Positions 52,659 through 62,072 of a stretch of 64,000 nucleotides of DNA are shown in pieces. How positions within the stretch are numbered: the stretch's first letter is position 1; every line of letters begins with the position of its first letter. The stretch comes from Spartobacteria bacterium (GTDB taxonomy: Bacteria; Verrucomicrobiota; Verrucomicrobiia; Chthoniobacterales; UBA6821). A program made the position numbers and the translations under genes. The notes beneath the pieces were generated by a model, which saw nothing but the letters and a program-made list of their open reading frames with translations, made no database searches and was not told the DNA's origin. The stretch covers positions 1 through 64,000 of the forward strand of contig CANKWU010000006.1 of assembly GCA_947487385.1 (NCBI GenBank), written 5' to 3'.

Positions 52659-54557
52659 ATGCGTTCCATCCGTCTCTTTCTCTACGGGATTCCAGCAGCA
52701 CTTATCCTGTTGGTGGTGGCAGCCTTCGTGAACGCCTCCTTCCTCTCCGTCGCGAAGAAAAACGAGATGTCGATCGGTACAATCGGGGAACCTTCGACCT
52801 TGAATCCAATCCAGCAGGCCGACTCGGCCTCGGGTCAGGTCGCTGGACTCATGTTCAACGGCCTTCTGAAGTACAATCAGGATCTCGAAGTGGTTGGCGA
52901 TCTCGCCACGACATGGGATCTCTCCCAGGAGACAACCTTTCAATTCGCGACAGAAGAGGAAGCAACGACGGCCTGCGCAGCTCTGGACGGGATTTGCTGG
53001 GAAGTTCCCTTGAAAACATCACACGAGGGAAAGCTGTTGTTCATCCAACTGCAGGAGCCAGGACTGAAGACATCGGATGAACTTGAAAAAATCCTCCTTA
53101 AAAAGGGTCTTCATCCCCTCTCATTCCCCCCGCTCGAAAAAGAAGGCAAGGAGCGCCCGTTCAAGGCCGAACCCACCATTCGCTTCACCCTGCGCAAGGA
53201 TGTCCATTGGCATGACGGGGCACCCTTCACCTCGGCTGATGTCGCTTTCACCTACCATGCGATCATGGATGCGCGGGTCGCCTCACCCAGCAGTTCGGAC
53301 TTCGAATTGGTCTCCGCTTTAGAAACCCCGAATCCCTATTCCGTCGTCGTCCGCTACAAGAAGCCCTTCTCCCCCGCCCTACTAAGCTGGATGCAGAGCA
53401 TTCTCCCGGCTCATCTGCTTGAGAAGGTGGAACCGGCCAAATGGGCCCAGATCTACAACCGCCATCCCATTGGAACCGGTCCCTTCAAGTTCGGAAATTG
53501 GAAAACCAACGAGTACATTCGTCTCGTGAAAAACCCCGATTACTTTCGGGGATCCCCCTGGCTCGACTCCGTTGTCTTCCGCGTCCTACCCGATCCCCTA
53601 ACCCTTCAACTCGCATTCCAGACCAAGCAGGTTGACTTCTGGGCCGTCGAGCCTTGGGCCGTGAAAGGAGTTGAGAATGACAAACGCTTCGACCTCTTCA
53701 GCTCGGCAGGCAACACGTACAACTACATCGGTTGGAATCTCGAACGTGTGATGTTCCAGGACCTTCGAGTCCGCAAAGCACTCGCCGAAGCCGTGAATAT
53801 CCCGCAGATGATCAAGTATATCCTTTACGGACGCGGCATACAGTCCACCGGAATCTTCACCCCTAAGATGTGGTTTTTTGACCCGAAGATTCAACCTCTT
53901 CCCTACGATCCCAAAGCCGCCGAGGCACTCCTTGACCAAGCCGGTTGGAAGGTTGGGACGGATGGCATCCGCATGAAGGATGGCAAGCGCCTCTCCTTCA
54001 CCCTTCTGGCAAATAACGGTAACGAGGTCCGCCGCGACATCGCCACGCTTGTCCAGGATGACCTCAAGAAGATTGGTGTTGAGGTGAAGGTCGAAATCTA
54101 CGAATGGTCGGTCCTACTAAAGCGCTTTGTGAACAAAGGAGAGTTTGATGCCATCGTCCTAGGTTGGGGACTTGGCAACGATTTCGACCAGTATGCGATC
54201 TGGCATTCGAGTAAAACCCATCCGGAGGAACTGAACTTCGTCCATTACAAGGACCCCGAGGTCGATCATCTCCTGACCGATATCCGTCAAGAGTACAGTC
54301 GCCCTGAGATTCTAAGGCTGGCCACCAAGCTCCAGCAAACGATCTATGCCGATCAACCCTACATTTTCCTCTTTGTGCCGGAAGGCACCTCCGTCATGTG
54401 GAAGAACAGCTACCGAATCCGCCGTCCTGGATCCAAGCCAGGCGAATGGATCGACTCACCTGTCACCATGACCAAGGCTGGCTGGAACTACGATATAGAG
54501 TGGTTCTATCGGCCCGAGTACATTCCGAAGATTCCAGCCACGCAGATAATTAAGTAA
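52659..54557 (+). CDS. oligopeptide/dipeptide ABC transporter substrate-binding protein
   Basis: SBP family 5 protein, 632 residues, with an N-terminal membrane anchor (IPAALILLVVAAFVNASF) and no lipobox. GTIGEPSTLNPIQQADSASG is the start of the domain, VHWHDGAPFTSADVAFTY and HPIGTGPFKFGNWKTNEYI are the family's signature segments, and the C-terminal lobe ends DQPYIFLFVPEG. Residues 88-165 form an insertion (EEEATTACAALDGICWEV and later LKKGLHPLSFPP) not in typical DppA/OppA. Length is above the usual 530-560 because of this. It is first in a four-gene importer operon. Confidence 0.92.
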   Translation: MRSIRLFLYGIPAALILLVVAAFVNASFLSVAKKNEMSIGTIGEPSTLNPIQQADSASGQVAGLMFNGLLKYNQDLEVVGDLATTWDLSQETTFQFATEEEATTACAALDGICWEVPLKTSHEGKLLFIQLQEPGLKTSDELEKILLKKGLHPLSFPPLEKEGKERPFKAEPTIRFTLRKDVHWHDGAPFTSADVAFTYHAIMDARVASPSSSDFELVSALETPNPYSVVVRYKKPFSPALLSWMQSILPAHLLEKVEPAKWAQIYNRHPIGTGPFKFGNWKTNEYIRLVKNPDYFRGSPWLDSVVFRVLPDPLTLQLAFQTKQVDFWAVEPWAVKGVENDKRFDLFSSAGNTYNYIGWNLERVMFQDLRVRKALAEAVNIPQMIKYILYGRGIQSTGIFTPKMWFFDPKIQPLPYDPKAAEALLDQAGWKVGTDGIRMKDGKRLSFTLLANNGNEVRRDIATLVQDDLKKIGVEVKVEIYEWSVLLKRFVNKGEFDAIVLGWGLGNDFDQYAIWHSSKTHPEELNFVHYKDPEVDHLLTDIRQEYSRPEILRLATKLQQTIYADQPYIFLFVPEGTSVMWKNSYRIRRPGSKPGEWIDSPVTMTKAGWNYDIEWFYRPEYIPKIPATQIIK

Positions 54558-54572
54558 ACACGAACCGACGCC

Positions 54573-55535
54573 ATGATCTCTTTTATCATCCGCCGTCTCG
54601 CTCTCAGCGTGGTGATGCTCTTTATCATCAGCATCATTTCGTTCTTCATCATTACTCTCACTCCGGGTAGCCCCTATCCATGGGGCGAGCTGAACCCCAA
54701 GATTTCGGCCGAAGTGAAAGCCAATTTTCGCAAGAAGTTCCACCTCGACCGCCCCCTCCACGAGCAATACGCGCTTATTGTTCGGGATCTCTTCACGGGC
54801 AATTTGCGCAGCATCAAGGACGACCGCCCCGTCATGTCGCGAATCCTGGAACGACTGCCGGCCACCGTGGCGCTGAACATCACCTCCATCGTGATCTCGC
54901 TCTCTTTCGGAACCCTTCTGGGAGTCACTGCAGCGCGCTTCCACGGGCATTGGCAAGATGCCTTGGGCTCCATCATCGCCTTTCTCTTCATCGCCTTGCC
55001 CGGATTCTGGATCACCTACGTGGTAGTGATTGCCCTAGTGAAGGGATTTGGCGTCCCCATCCTCGGAACCCACAGCTACGGCATCGAATTTCCGAATACC
55101 CTTGCCTCGGGACTCGATACCCTCTGGCACCTTCTTCTTCCGGCCACGATCCTGGCGCTCGGGGGTATCGCTTCGCAATCACGCTATCTCCGGGCCACGA
55201 TGATCGAATCATTGCGCGAGGACTACATCCGGACGGCACGCTCCAAAGGACTTTCCGAGGAGGTCGTTCTCTACAAGCATGCCCTCCGCAACTCCATTCG
55301 TCCGATCATCGCCGGAATCGGCATGCTCCTGCCGGCTCTGATCGGAGGTGCCGTTGTTATCGAAACGATCTTTGCTTATCCGGGCATGGGACGACTCGGC
55401 TACGAGGCCGTCCTGGAACGTGACTACCCCATGCTGGTAGCCTTGAACTTCGTTGTGGCGGCACTCGTTCTGCTTGGCAATCTGATCTCGGATCTTCTTG
55501 CGGCGGCCGTCGACCCACGCGTACGCCTCGAATAA
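54573..55535 (+). CDS. peptide ABC transporter permease (DppB/OppB type)
   Basis: 320 residues, six helices. MISFIIRRLALSVVMLFIIS is the N-terminal anchor, PLHEQY with the loop after it is periplasmic, and the EAA motif is YLRATMIESLREDYIRTARS with KGLSEEVVLYKHALRNS. C-terminus VVIETIFAYPGMGRLGYEAV is typical. It starts 15 bases after the binding protein and ends 4 bases before the next permease gene. Confidence 0.94.
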   Translation: MISFIIRRLALSVVMLFIISIISFFIITLTPGSPYPWGELNPKISAEVKANFRKKFHLDRPLHEQYALIVRDLFTGNLRSIKDDRPVMSRILERLPATVALNITSIVISLSFGTLLGVTAARFHGHWQDALGSIIAFLFIALPGFWITYVVVIALVKGFGVPILGTHSYGIEFPNTLASGLDTLWHLLLPATILALGGIASQSRYLRATMIESLREDYIRTARSKGLSEEVVLYKHALRNSIRPIIAGIGMLLPALIGGAVVIETIFAYPGMGRLGYEAVLERDYPMLVALNFVVAALVLLGNLISDLLAAAVDPRVRLE

Positions 55536-55539
55536 AACC

Positions 55540-56415
55540 ATGCAAGGCACCCAACCGCTCACCGAGACTCCGACAACACGGGTGCTCCGTCGCTTCTGGG
55601 CGAATCCGGTAACGATTCCCTCGGTTGTGATCATCCTCTTTTTTACATTTATAGCCGGAGGCACGTTCCTTCTCTCTGCCATGGGGTACGATTGGCCCTA
55701 CAATCCAAACCAGACGAACCTCGAGCTAAAACTTCTCCCCCCCTCATCACAGCACTGGATGGGAACCGACAATCTCGGAAGGGATGTCCTCTCACGAATG
55801 ATGCACGGAGCCTCGATCTCCCTTACTGTGGGCTTGGTCGCCGTGGCCGTATCTCTCGGCATCGGCATGGTGGTGGGTGCCATCGCGGGCTACTTCGGCG
55901 GCATAATCGACCAGATCCTGATGCGGGCGGTCGACGCCCTCCTCTGCTTCCCGACCTTCTTCCTGATCCTCACCGTAGTGGCACTGCTAGGACCAAGCCT
56001 CCTAAATATAGTCGTCGTGATCGGCTTGGTAAGCTGGACAGGGACGGCTCGTCTTGTCCGTAGTGAATTCCTGACACTCAGGGAGACGGAATATGTGAAG
56101 AGTGCCCGCGTTCTGGGGCAGAATGCCTGGCACATCATCACTCGCCACATCCTGCCTAATGCCGCTGCGCCGATTCTCGTGACGGCAGTGCTCGGGATCC
56201 CCGATGCGATCCTTCAGGAAGCAGGTCTGAGCTTCCTTGGATTTGGAGTCCAGCCACCTCAGGCAACCTGGGGAAACATCATCGCCGATGGAAAAACCTA
56301 TCTCCTGGATGCTTGGTGGCTGAACCTTTTTCCGGGACTCGCCATCCTGATAGCCTCGCTATCATTCTATCTTGCAGGCGACGCATTCCGCGAGGCGGCA
56401 GAATCCAGAGGCTGA
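55540..56415 (+). CDS. peptide ABC transporter permease (DppC/OppC type)
   Basis: 291 residues from ATG at 55540-55542; the frame is open 14 codons upstream into the first permease gene. N-terminal OppC-type segment (VLRRFWANPVTIPSVVIILF), the HWMGTDNLGRDVLSRMMHGA motif (DxxGRDxxSR) at about 85, and EAA motif RLVRSEFLTLRETEYVKSAR. Last helices at 255-275. The two permeases are complementary and point to a heterodimeric importer. Confidence 0.94.
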   Translation: MQGTQPLTETPTTRVLRRFWANPVTIPSVVIILFFTFIAGGTFLLSAMGYDWPYNPNQTNLELKLLPPSSQHWMGTDNLGRDVLSRMMHGASISLTVGLVAVAVSLGIGMVVGAIAGYFGGIIDQILMRAVDALLCFPTFFLILTVVALLGPSLLNIVVVIGLVSWTGTARLVRSEFLTLRETEYVKSARVLGQNAWHIITRHILPNAAAPILVTAVLGIPDAILQEAGLSFLGFGVQPPQATWGNIIADGKTYLLDAWWLNLFPGLAILIASLSFYLAGDAFREAAESRG

Positions 56416-56420
56416 TATCT

Positions 56421-57239
56421 ATGCTCAAAATCGAAAACCTCCAAATTGGATTTGCCACTCCCAATGGCATTTCCCCCGCACTCAAGAGCGTCTCACTCGA
56501 GATTGGTCGAGGAGAGACCCTTGCAATCGTGGGTGAGAGCGGTAGCGGCAAGAGCGTCACCGCCCTAGCCATCACACGCCTCCTGCCGACACCACCAGCT
56601 GTTTATCAGTCCGGAAGCATCATGTTTGAGGGACGAGATTTGCTCGCGGCCTCCGATGCGGAATTGCGCAAAGTACGCGGGGGCAAGATCGCTTATATCT
56701 TTCAGGAACCTTCCACCTCGCTGAATCCCGTCTATTCCATCCGCAGCCAGATGGCCGAGATGATCCAGCTTCACCGCCCTGACGTGACCGATATCAATGC
56801 CGAGATCATTCGCTGGCTCGATGCCGTTGGCATTGTTGATCCTTCGACGCGACTCCATGACTATCCCCATCAACTCAGTGGAGGGATGCAGCAGCGCGTC
56901 ATGATCGCCATGGCTCTCTCGGCGAGACCGGATCTGCTGATCGCCGACGAACCGACCACCGCCCTGGATGTTACAATCCAGAAGCAGATCCTCGACAAAC
57001 TACGCGAACTCCAACGCGATCTCAATATGGCCGTGATGCTCATCACCCATAACTTTGCCATCATCCGTGGCCTCGCTCGTCACGTGGCTGTAATGTACCG
57101 GGGAGAGATCGTCGAATATGGTGAAACCGAGCAGGTGCTCAAGAATCCCCAGCACCCCTACACCAAGGCCCTGATCGCCTGCATTCCGAGACTAGGTGAC
57201 CACAGGCACAGACTTCCCACCATCGACTCAAATTTCTAG
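56421..57239 (+). CDS. peptide ABC transporter ATPase (DppD/OppD type)
   Basis: 272 residues from ATG at 56421. Walker [16 protein letters not shown]-loop [13 protein letters not shown], signature [16 protein letters not shown], Walker [15 protein letters not shown]-loop [14 protein letters not shown], and the [13 protein letters not shown] segment that ends the ATPase part. It lacks the longer C-terminal Cys-containing extension that OppD/DppD (about 320-330 residues) has. No second ATPase (DppF) follows, so the ATPase may act as a homodimer or pair with a distant DppF. Confidence 0.92.
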   Translation: MLKIENLQIGFATPNGISPALKSVSLEIGRGETLAIVGESGSGKSVTALAITRLLPTPPAVYQSGSIMFEGRDLLAASDAELRKVRGGKIAYIFQEPSTSLNPVYSIRSQMAEMIQLHRPDVTDINAEIIRWLDAVGIVDPSTRLHDYPHQLSGGMQQRVMIAMALSARPDLLIADEPTTALDVTIQKQILDKLRELQRDLNMAVMLITHNFAIIRGLARHVAVMYRGEIVEYGETEQVLKNPQHPYTKALIACIPRLGDHRHRLPTIDSNF

Positions 57240-57241
57240 GA

Positions 57242-57628
57242 ATGATACCCCGTTATAACGATCTGGCCGCCAACGAGAGGACATACCTGGCCTGGATGCG
57301 GACGGCGCTGGCCCTTATCGCCTTCGGATTCTTACTAGAACGCTTTGACCTGCTGGTCCGTTATTTGGCTAAGAGTATAAGCGAAGGCAAGATCCCTCTA
57401 ACGCCTCCCGGTTCCCTTATCGGCCGCGAAGCAGGTATTATTTTAGCGGCACTGGGACTCCTGATCATGCTTATCTCCACATGGCGCTTCGTCCTCACCA
57501 CTCGCAGGCTTAAAAGCGAGAAAGAAGAAACTTACAACATCCTCAGCGTCCTGATCACAGGCGGGATTTTTATCCTCCTCGCCGTTTTTGTTCTCCTTTA
57601 CATCAGCAGGTTTTTGAATCTGAGTTGA
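57242..57628 (+). CDS. DUF202/YidH-family membrane protein
   Basis: 128 residues with three helices at about 20-38, 60-80 and 100-124. ANERTYLAWMRTALALIAFGF at the N-terminus (in part: RTYLAWMRTALALIAFG) is the DUF202 signature; the Arg/Trp of WMRT is kept. Loops are short; the C-terminal helix is followed by SRFLNLS. It begins 2 bases after the ATPase stop, so it is in the importer operon. Function is not known. Confidence 0.88.
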   Translation: MIPRYNDLAANERTYLAWMRTALALIAFGFLLERFDLLVRYLAKSISEGKIPLTPPGSLIGREAGIILAALGLLIMLISTWRFVLTTRRLKSEKEETYNILSVLITGGIFILLAVFVLLYISRFLNLS

Positions 57629-57747
57629 GAAAGGGTTTCATGACCGAGTCCTGATTATTGAGGATTTTTCCTGCTGACCGACCTCCCATGAATGAAAGGA
57701 GAAGAAAATCAGCTAGCGTATTCATACTCACAAGGTAAATTCCCTAC

Positions 57748-58128
57748 ATGAAGAAACATCTCCTCCTGGCCGCTTCCCTTCTCTTCACTCTGAATGCCTT
57801 TGCCGGCTCCTTCCCGGACATCAGCCTCACTGATCTCAAGTCGGATATCGCCGCCAAGAAGGTGACCCTGCTCGATGTGAACGGTCCCGTCTCCTATGCC
57901 AACGGCCATATTCCGGGTGCCATCGACTACACAGCCCACACTGCCGATCTCGCTAAATTCCTGCCAGCCGACAAGTCCTCTCTGATTGTCGCCTACTGCG
58001 GCAGTGAGCATTGCGGCGCCTATGCCCGTGCTGCGGAAGCCGCAAAGAAACTCGGCTACACGAATGTCCAGCACTTCAAGCCTGGCATCGCGGGCTGGAA
58101 GGCGTCTGGAGAGCCAACGGAAAAATAA
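57748..58128 (+). CDS. periplasmic rhodanese-like protein
   Basis: 126 residues. Signal peptide MKKHLLLAASLLFTLNAFAG, then a single rhodanese domain: VTLLDVNGPVSYANGHIPGA (the usual LIDVR.xxEYxxGHIPGA) and the active loop CGSEHCGAYARA, where the nucleophile Cys is C85 (in AYCGSE) and the usual CxxGxRS is altered to CGSEHCGA with a second Cys five residues on. This could make it a redox or thiol-relay protein, not a sulfurtransferase. Located after the importer operon with 119 bases between. Confidence 0.85.
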   Translation: MKKHLLLAASLLFTLNAFAGSFPDISLTDLKSDIAAKKVTLLDVNGPVSYANGHIPGAIDYTAHTADLAKFLPADKSSLIVAYCGSEHCGAYARAAEAAKKLGYTNVQHFKPGIAGWKASGEPTEK

Positions 58129-58139
58129 TTTTCTCCCCT

Positions 58140-58690
58140 TATTCAGGAGGAGAAGAAACCGCATTTAAGTTGGCGCTCTTGGAGCTCTTAATGAAATGAG
58201 TGCTGCTTTGAAGATCTCGGAGGAGACCATCACTCATACCGTAGTTGCAGCCGTGAAGTGAAAGCTCCGGTTTTCTTTCCCATGCATCACGCACCACTGC
58301 GGCCTGAATATATTTGCAACCTACTAGATGACATTGAGTTAGCAGAGATGATTCAGCGCGATTATCTCGTCCTGCCATCCCGAAAAGAAAGTCTGATGTT
58401 TCTGAAGCACATCATCCACGTGGCGTAGCTGACTGTCGGCAAGGCCCACGTGGTCACCTCAAGGCGTGGCATGGACACCACCACATCCGTAGTGACCGCA
58501 GACAATGATTTGCTTCACCCTCAGGACATCAACGGGGAGTCTATCACTAAAAGGCTGTTGAAATCGATGGGCACAACCACATTGGCCACGTTGCGGTGAA
58601 CTAAGATTTCTCTAGGAACAAGACCAACCAACTCCTCTGCAGGAACGCGACTTTCAGCGCATCCGATCCAGAGATATTCGGAACGCTGCT
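58140..58690 (-). pseudogene. can: beta-class carbonic anhydrase, decayed
   Basis: On the minus strand this gap keeps the whole order of a beta-carbonic anhydrase in fragments: [19 protein letters not shown] (zinc Cys codon 58659-58661; the Asp of CxDSR is Glu), [17 protein letters not shown], then after a frameshift [20 protein letters not shown] (His/Cys zinc ligands, 58474-58497), a TGA, GLADSQLRHVDDVLQKHQ, two more stops, and in a further frame VVRDAWERKPELSLHGCN, then MSDGLLRDLQSS. At least two frame changes and several stops are present, and the N-terminal 30 residues are missing. It cannot be expressed as one protein. The 635 bases between stops and next gene contain nothing else. Confidence 0.85.
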
Positions 58691-58763
58691 AAACGGCTAG
58701 GTCCAGCCCTTCACACTCTTCAACCTATCTCCTAAATCCTATCTCTTCCCAAACCTCCATCTT

Positions 58764-59657
58764 CTATCTTTTGTCTACGCCGGACGAAAAGCGTCTCCCC
58801 GTCAACCCTTTCAACGCCTCCACAACCATTGGTCTATCCTCGGGGTAGGTAAGCCCATACCAAGGATCCGATGAGCTGAGAAGTCGCACCGTGGCCTCGC
58901 TGGTGGCGATGAGAGAGCTGACTGCGGCGGGCAGATAAAACTCGGCCTTGGCATCCTCTCCCCGCTCTTCCAGAAACTCGTCAAAAAGCCGTTCAAGATG
59001 ATCGAAGAGATCGGGCATGAATCCCCAGAAGTTCATCGAGGTTGGCTCCGATCCATCCAGTTGAACCGGAGGATTTCCCTCAGCCATGATTCCTGAATCA
59101 CTTCGTACGATAGCTGTCCGCTCTGTTATATCGACAAGGTACCCGTCGTTGTCGGATCGGCAGATCCCCCTTGATACGGATCCATTATTCGAAAGCGTCC
59201 GATCCAAGCGATACCCCACCATGGCATACTGGCCGAGTGTTGTTGATTTTAAGAATGAAGTAAGCTGGTTAAATCCGTTAGGACCATAGTAATCGTCCGC
59301 ATTGATAACAGCGAATGGCCCCCTCACCACGGACCGGGCAGCCAAGACGGCATGGCCGGTACCCCAAGGCTTTTCTCGTCCAGGAGGAGAGACACGCCCA
59401 CCTGGCAATGGCTCCAACTCCTGGAAGGCATACTCCACGGCCATAAGACCCTCGTAGCGGGAGCCGACGACGTCTTGGAAAAGTTCGAACATCCCCCACC
59501 TGATCACGAAAACCACCTTGTTGAAACCCGCCTTGAGGGCATCCCTTACGGAGTAATCGAGAATAATCTCTCCCAAGGGGCCGACTGGCTCGAGTTGTTT
59601 CAGTCCTCCGTAGCGGCTACCCATCCCTGCCGCAAGAACCACAAGAGTCAGTTCCAT
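58764..59657 (-). CDS. NTP-transferase domain protein (nucleotide-sugar synthesis)
   Basis: 297 residues. N-terminal VVLAAGMGSRYGGLKQLEPV is the nucleotide-binding loop of the GT-A-like nucleotidyltransferases, then LDYSVRDALKAGFNKVVFVI, GTGHAVLAA, INADDYYG (metal Asp) and FWGFMPDLFDHL. It is shorter than RfbA-type enzymes with a left-handed helix domain and may transfer to a small sugar phosphate or sugar-acid; the substrate is not seen. It lies 35 bases before the stop of mlaD on the same strand, the last gene of that run. Confidence 0.87.
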   Translation of the reverse strand: MELTLVVLAAGMGSRYGGLKQLEPVGPLGEIILDYSVRDALKAGFNKVVFVIRWGMFELFQDVVGSRYEGLMAVEYAFQELEPLPGGRVSPPGREKPWGTGHAVLAARSVVRGPFAVINADDYYGPNGFNQLTSFLKSTTLGQYAMVGYRLDRTLSNNGSVSRGICRSDNDGYLVDITERTAIVRSDSGIMAEGNPPVQLDGSEPTSMNFWGFMPDLFDHLERLFDEFLEERGEDAKAEFYLPAAVSSLIATSEATVRLLSSSDPWYGLTYPEDRPMVVEALKGLTGRRFSSGVDKR

Positions 59658-59692
59658 AAACTCGTCACCTGAATGAAAACTGCTTTTTCAAG

Positions 59693-60478
59693 CTACCTTT
59701 TGACGGGCCCCGCCGAGGAGGCGGCGCTGTCTTTATAGAAGATGATTCCATGCTGACGAAGGTTCGTTACGAAGGCCTTGAGATCACCAGTTGCTCCCTG
59801 GATAGAATCCATTGCATCATTTCCCTTCTTCAGGAAGACATTCGCCTTGGCCATCACTCCCTTGAGTTCACCCGAAGAGGCAGCCATGGCGTCGCTGGTG
59901 GTGCGGAAGTTCGCGAGTGTCATTTGTAGATTCTGAACACCCTGCTTGTTGAAAACATCCTCATGGAGCGACTTGCTCACGGAATCGATGTTGTCCAGAG
60001 CCGAGCTGAGTTTGGGCAGGATCTCGTCATGAAGTTGGCGTTGGAGCTCGGAAATGCTGGATTCACTCTGGCCGTTCTTGATCACCGCCCCAGGGGTGAT
60101 CGGCTGGGGATTTACATTATTGTCGTTCATCGTCACGGTTACAAAGCGGTCTCCTAGAAGTCCCGAGCTACCAATGGAGAAAATGCTACCCACCGGGATC
60201 TGGACTGTCTCTTCGATCTTCAGCGGCACAGCAACACCGCGCATGTTGGGCAGTACCGTGGGTGCCGTCGCCACTTCTCCAATCTTTGCACCCGCCAGCA
60301 TCACGTCTGCGCCCTTCACAAGTCCGCTAGCATTACGATACTCGATGGTCAGGGTATAATATTTTTTCACTCCCTCACCGAAGCGTCCGAAGTAAATGAC
60401 AAGTGATCCGATGCAGAGGAAGCCAAGGATCATGAAAAATCCTGCCCTGAGCTGATTGGAGGTATTGGTGGTGTCCAT
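59693..60478 (-). CDS. mlaD: MlaD-family outer-membrane lipid asymmetry protein (MCE domain)
   Basis: Membrane-anchored periplasmic MCE protein of the Mla phospholipid transporter, 261 residues. Anchor helix at 13-30 (FFMILGFLCIGSLVIYFG), MCE domain 38-115 (YYTLTIEYRNASGLVKGADV, AGAKIGEVATAPTVLPNM, GSSGLLGDRFVTVTM), then a long helical C-terminal region (140-235). It is downstream of mlaF and mlaE in the usual order. Confidence 0.92.
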   Translation of the reverse strand: MDTTNTSNQLRAGFFMILGFLCIGSLVIYFGRFGEGVKKYYTLTIEYRNASGLVKGADVMLAGAKIGEVATAPTVLPNMRGVAVPLKIEETVQIPVGSIFSIGSSGLLGDRFVTVTMNDNNVNPQPITPGAVIKNGQSESSISELQRQLHDEILPKLSSALDNIDSVSKSLHEDVFNKQGVQNLQMTLANFRTTSDAMAASSGELKGVMAKANVFLKKGNDAMDSIQGATGDLKAFVTNLRQHGIIFYKDSAASSAGPVKR

Positions 60479-60506
60479 AATGGAATAACTGGAATGTCTT
60501 GGTCTT

Positions 60507-61268
60507 TTAGTCGATTTCGTGAGAACGCCCCTCGATGAAATCCATAATCACGGGATCCGTCGAGGCGTGAAGATCCTCCAGTGATCCATCGAAATGAATG
60601 CGTCCCTCGCGGAGAAGTGCGACGCGGTCGGCAATATGGTTGGTGCTGATCATGTCGTGGGTCACGACGATGGATGTCACTTGGAGTTGGGACTGAAGGC
60701 GTCTGATGAGTTTATTGATCGTGTCCGATACAATGGGATCCAAGCCGGCCGTGGGCTCATCATAGAGAATGCAGGCAGGCTCGGAAATAATGGCTCGTGC
60801 AAGAGCGGCGCGCTTGCGCATCCCTCCGCTGAGATTCGACGGCATCTTTTGCTCCTGTCCCTCCAGAGAAACAAGTTCCAGAGACCTCGCGACTTTCTCC
60901 CTGATGATTATTTCGCTCCGCTCGCCTCGTTCACGCAGTGGAAAGGCCACATTATCAAAAACTGTCAGTGAGTCGAATAGGGCTCCATCCTGAAAGAGCA
61001 TTCCCACCTTACGGCGGACCGGCTCGAGCTCGCGCTCGTCAAGTTGAGCAATCTCCTCCCCCTCGACCTTAATGGAGCCAGAGAGGGGGCGGATCAGCCC
61101 GATGAGATGCCTAAGAAAGACACTCTTTCCACCGCCGCTCTGCCCCAGAAGCACTGTGGTCTCACCCCTCGGAATATCGAGATTCACCCCGCGCAGAATC
61201 TCTTGTGAACCGAATGTCTGGCGAAGATCGCTGACTTCTATCAGATTTTTTCTAGTGGAAGCAGCCAT
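60507..61268 (-). CDS. mlaF: MlaF-type ABC ATPase
   Basis: 253 residues. Walker A LLGQSGGGKSVFLRHLIG (GQSGGGKS), Q-loop GMLFQDGALFDSLTVF, signature NLSGGMRKRAALARAI, Walker B ILYDEPTAGLDPI, H-loop VTHDMISTNHIADRV. The short form without extra domains and the pairing with MCE and permease genes place it in the Mla/YrbF subfamily. The ATG at 61266-61268 overlaps the mlaE stop by one base. Confidence 0.94.
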   Translation of the reverse strand: MAASTRKNLIEVSDLRQTFGSQEILRGVNLDIPRGETTVLLGQSGGGKSVFLRHLIGLIRPLSGSIKVEGEEIAQLDERELEPVRRKVGMLFQDGALFDSLTVFDNVAFPLRERGERSEIIIREKVARSLELVSLEGQEQKMPSNLSGGMRKRAALARAIISEPACILYDEPTAGLDPIVSDTINKLIRRLQSQLQVTSIVVTHDMISTNHIADRVALLREGRIHFDGSLEDLHASTDPVIMDFIEGRSHEID

Positions 61269-62065
61269 CAGAATTTTCCTCCAGCAGGAAAGATGATGTT
61301 CAATCCCATGGTGAGGAAGAAGTTTATCATCAGGATGGCAAGGGAGCTAATGACCACGGCCTCCGTAGTGGAGCGCCCCACGCCGACAGCACCATTACTC
61401 GTCGTGAGCCCTTGCTGACATCCGACAAAGACAACGATGAGTGCAAAAACAAATCCCTTGATCAGCGCCATCACCATGTCCTTAGTGTGGGTGTAGAACC
61501 ACATGTGCTGCATGAAGAAGACGCTGTTGACGTTCAGGATCCGCGTAGCGACATAGTAGCTGGCCGTGAGCGCAAAGAAAATGCATTCCCCCACAAGGAG
61601 CGGCATCGAGATCATCATCGCCACGGCTCGCGGCACCACGAGATAATCAATAGGATTGACCGCAAGAGCGCGGAGTGCATCGATCTGCTCAGTGACCTTC
61701 ATCGTGCCGATCTCTGCACAGATGGCAGCTCCGACGCGACCAGCCACCATGAGTCCGGTCAGAACAGGGCCGAGTTCGCGGCAGAGGGCAATCGACACCA
61801 CGGGACCGACGGCGGAACTCATGTTCAAGGCGTTGAACTGAAAGAAAATCTGAGCGGTGAAGACCGCTCCGGTGAAGATCCCCGTGATGATAACAACCGC
61901 CTGGGAACCGAACCCGATCTCAACGATCTGATTGAGCACCAAACGCCAGCGGATCCTTCCCAGAAAGATCGAGGAGAAGGTCTCACCGGCCAGAAATGCA
62001 ATCTGCCCAAGATAGAGGGAGAATGCCCGCGTCAGGGGGAAGGAATACGGGAACTTCATCTGCAT
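61268..62065 (-). CDS. mlaE: MlaE-type permease
   Basis: 265 residues from ATG at 62063-62065; the frame is open far into rimO, but that portion has no similarity. MQMKFPYSFPLTRAFSLYLG leads into the family: GFGSQAVVIITGIFTGAVFT, MVAGRVGAAICAEIGTMKVT and EQIDALRALAVNPIDYLVVP are the standard signatures of MlaE/YrbE proteins. About six membrane helices. Second ATG at 62057-62059 is possible. The MlaB and MlaC parts of the system are not visible here. Confidence 0.93.
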   Translation of the reverse strand: MQMKFPYSFPLTRAFSLYLGQIAFLAGETFSSIFLGRIRWRLVLNQIVEIGFGSQAVVIITGIFTGAVFTAQIFFQFNALNMSSAVGPVVSIALCRELGPVLTGLMVAGRVGAAICAEIGTMKVTEQIDALRALAVNPIDYLVVPRAVAMMISMPLLVGECIFFALTASYYVATRILNVNSVFFMQHMWFYTHTKDMVMALIKGFVFALIVVFVGCQQGLTTSNGAVGVGRSTTEAVVISSLAILMINFFLTMGLNIIFPAGGKF

Positions 62066-62072
62066 CAAGGGA

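Noticed and set aside
58139..58378. Separate 79-codon gene on the minus strand
   Set aside because: Its sequence is the C-terminal part of the decayed carbonic anhydrase, not an independent gene.
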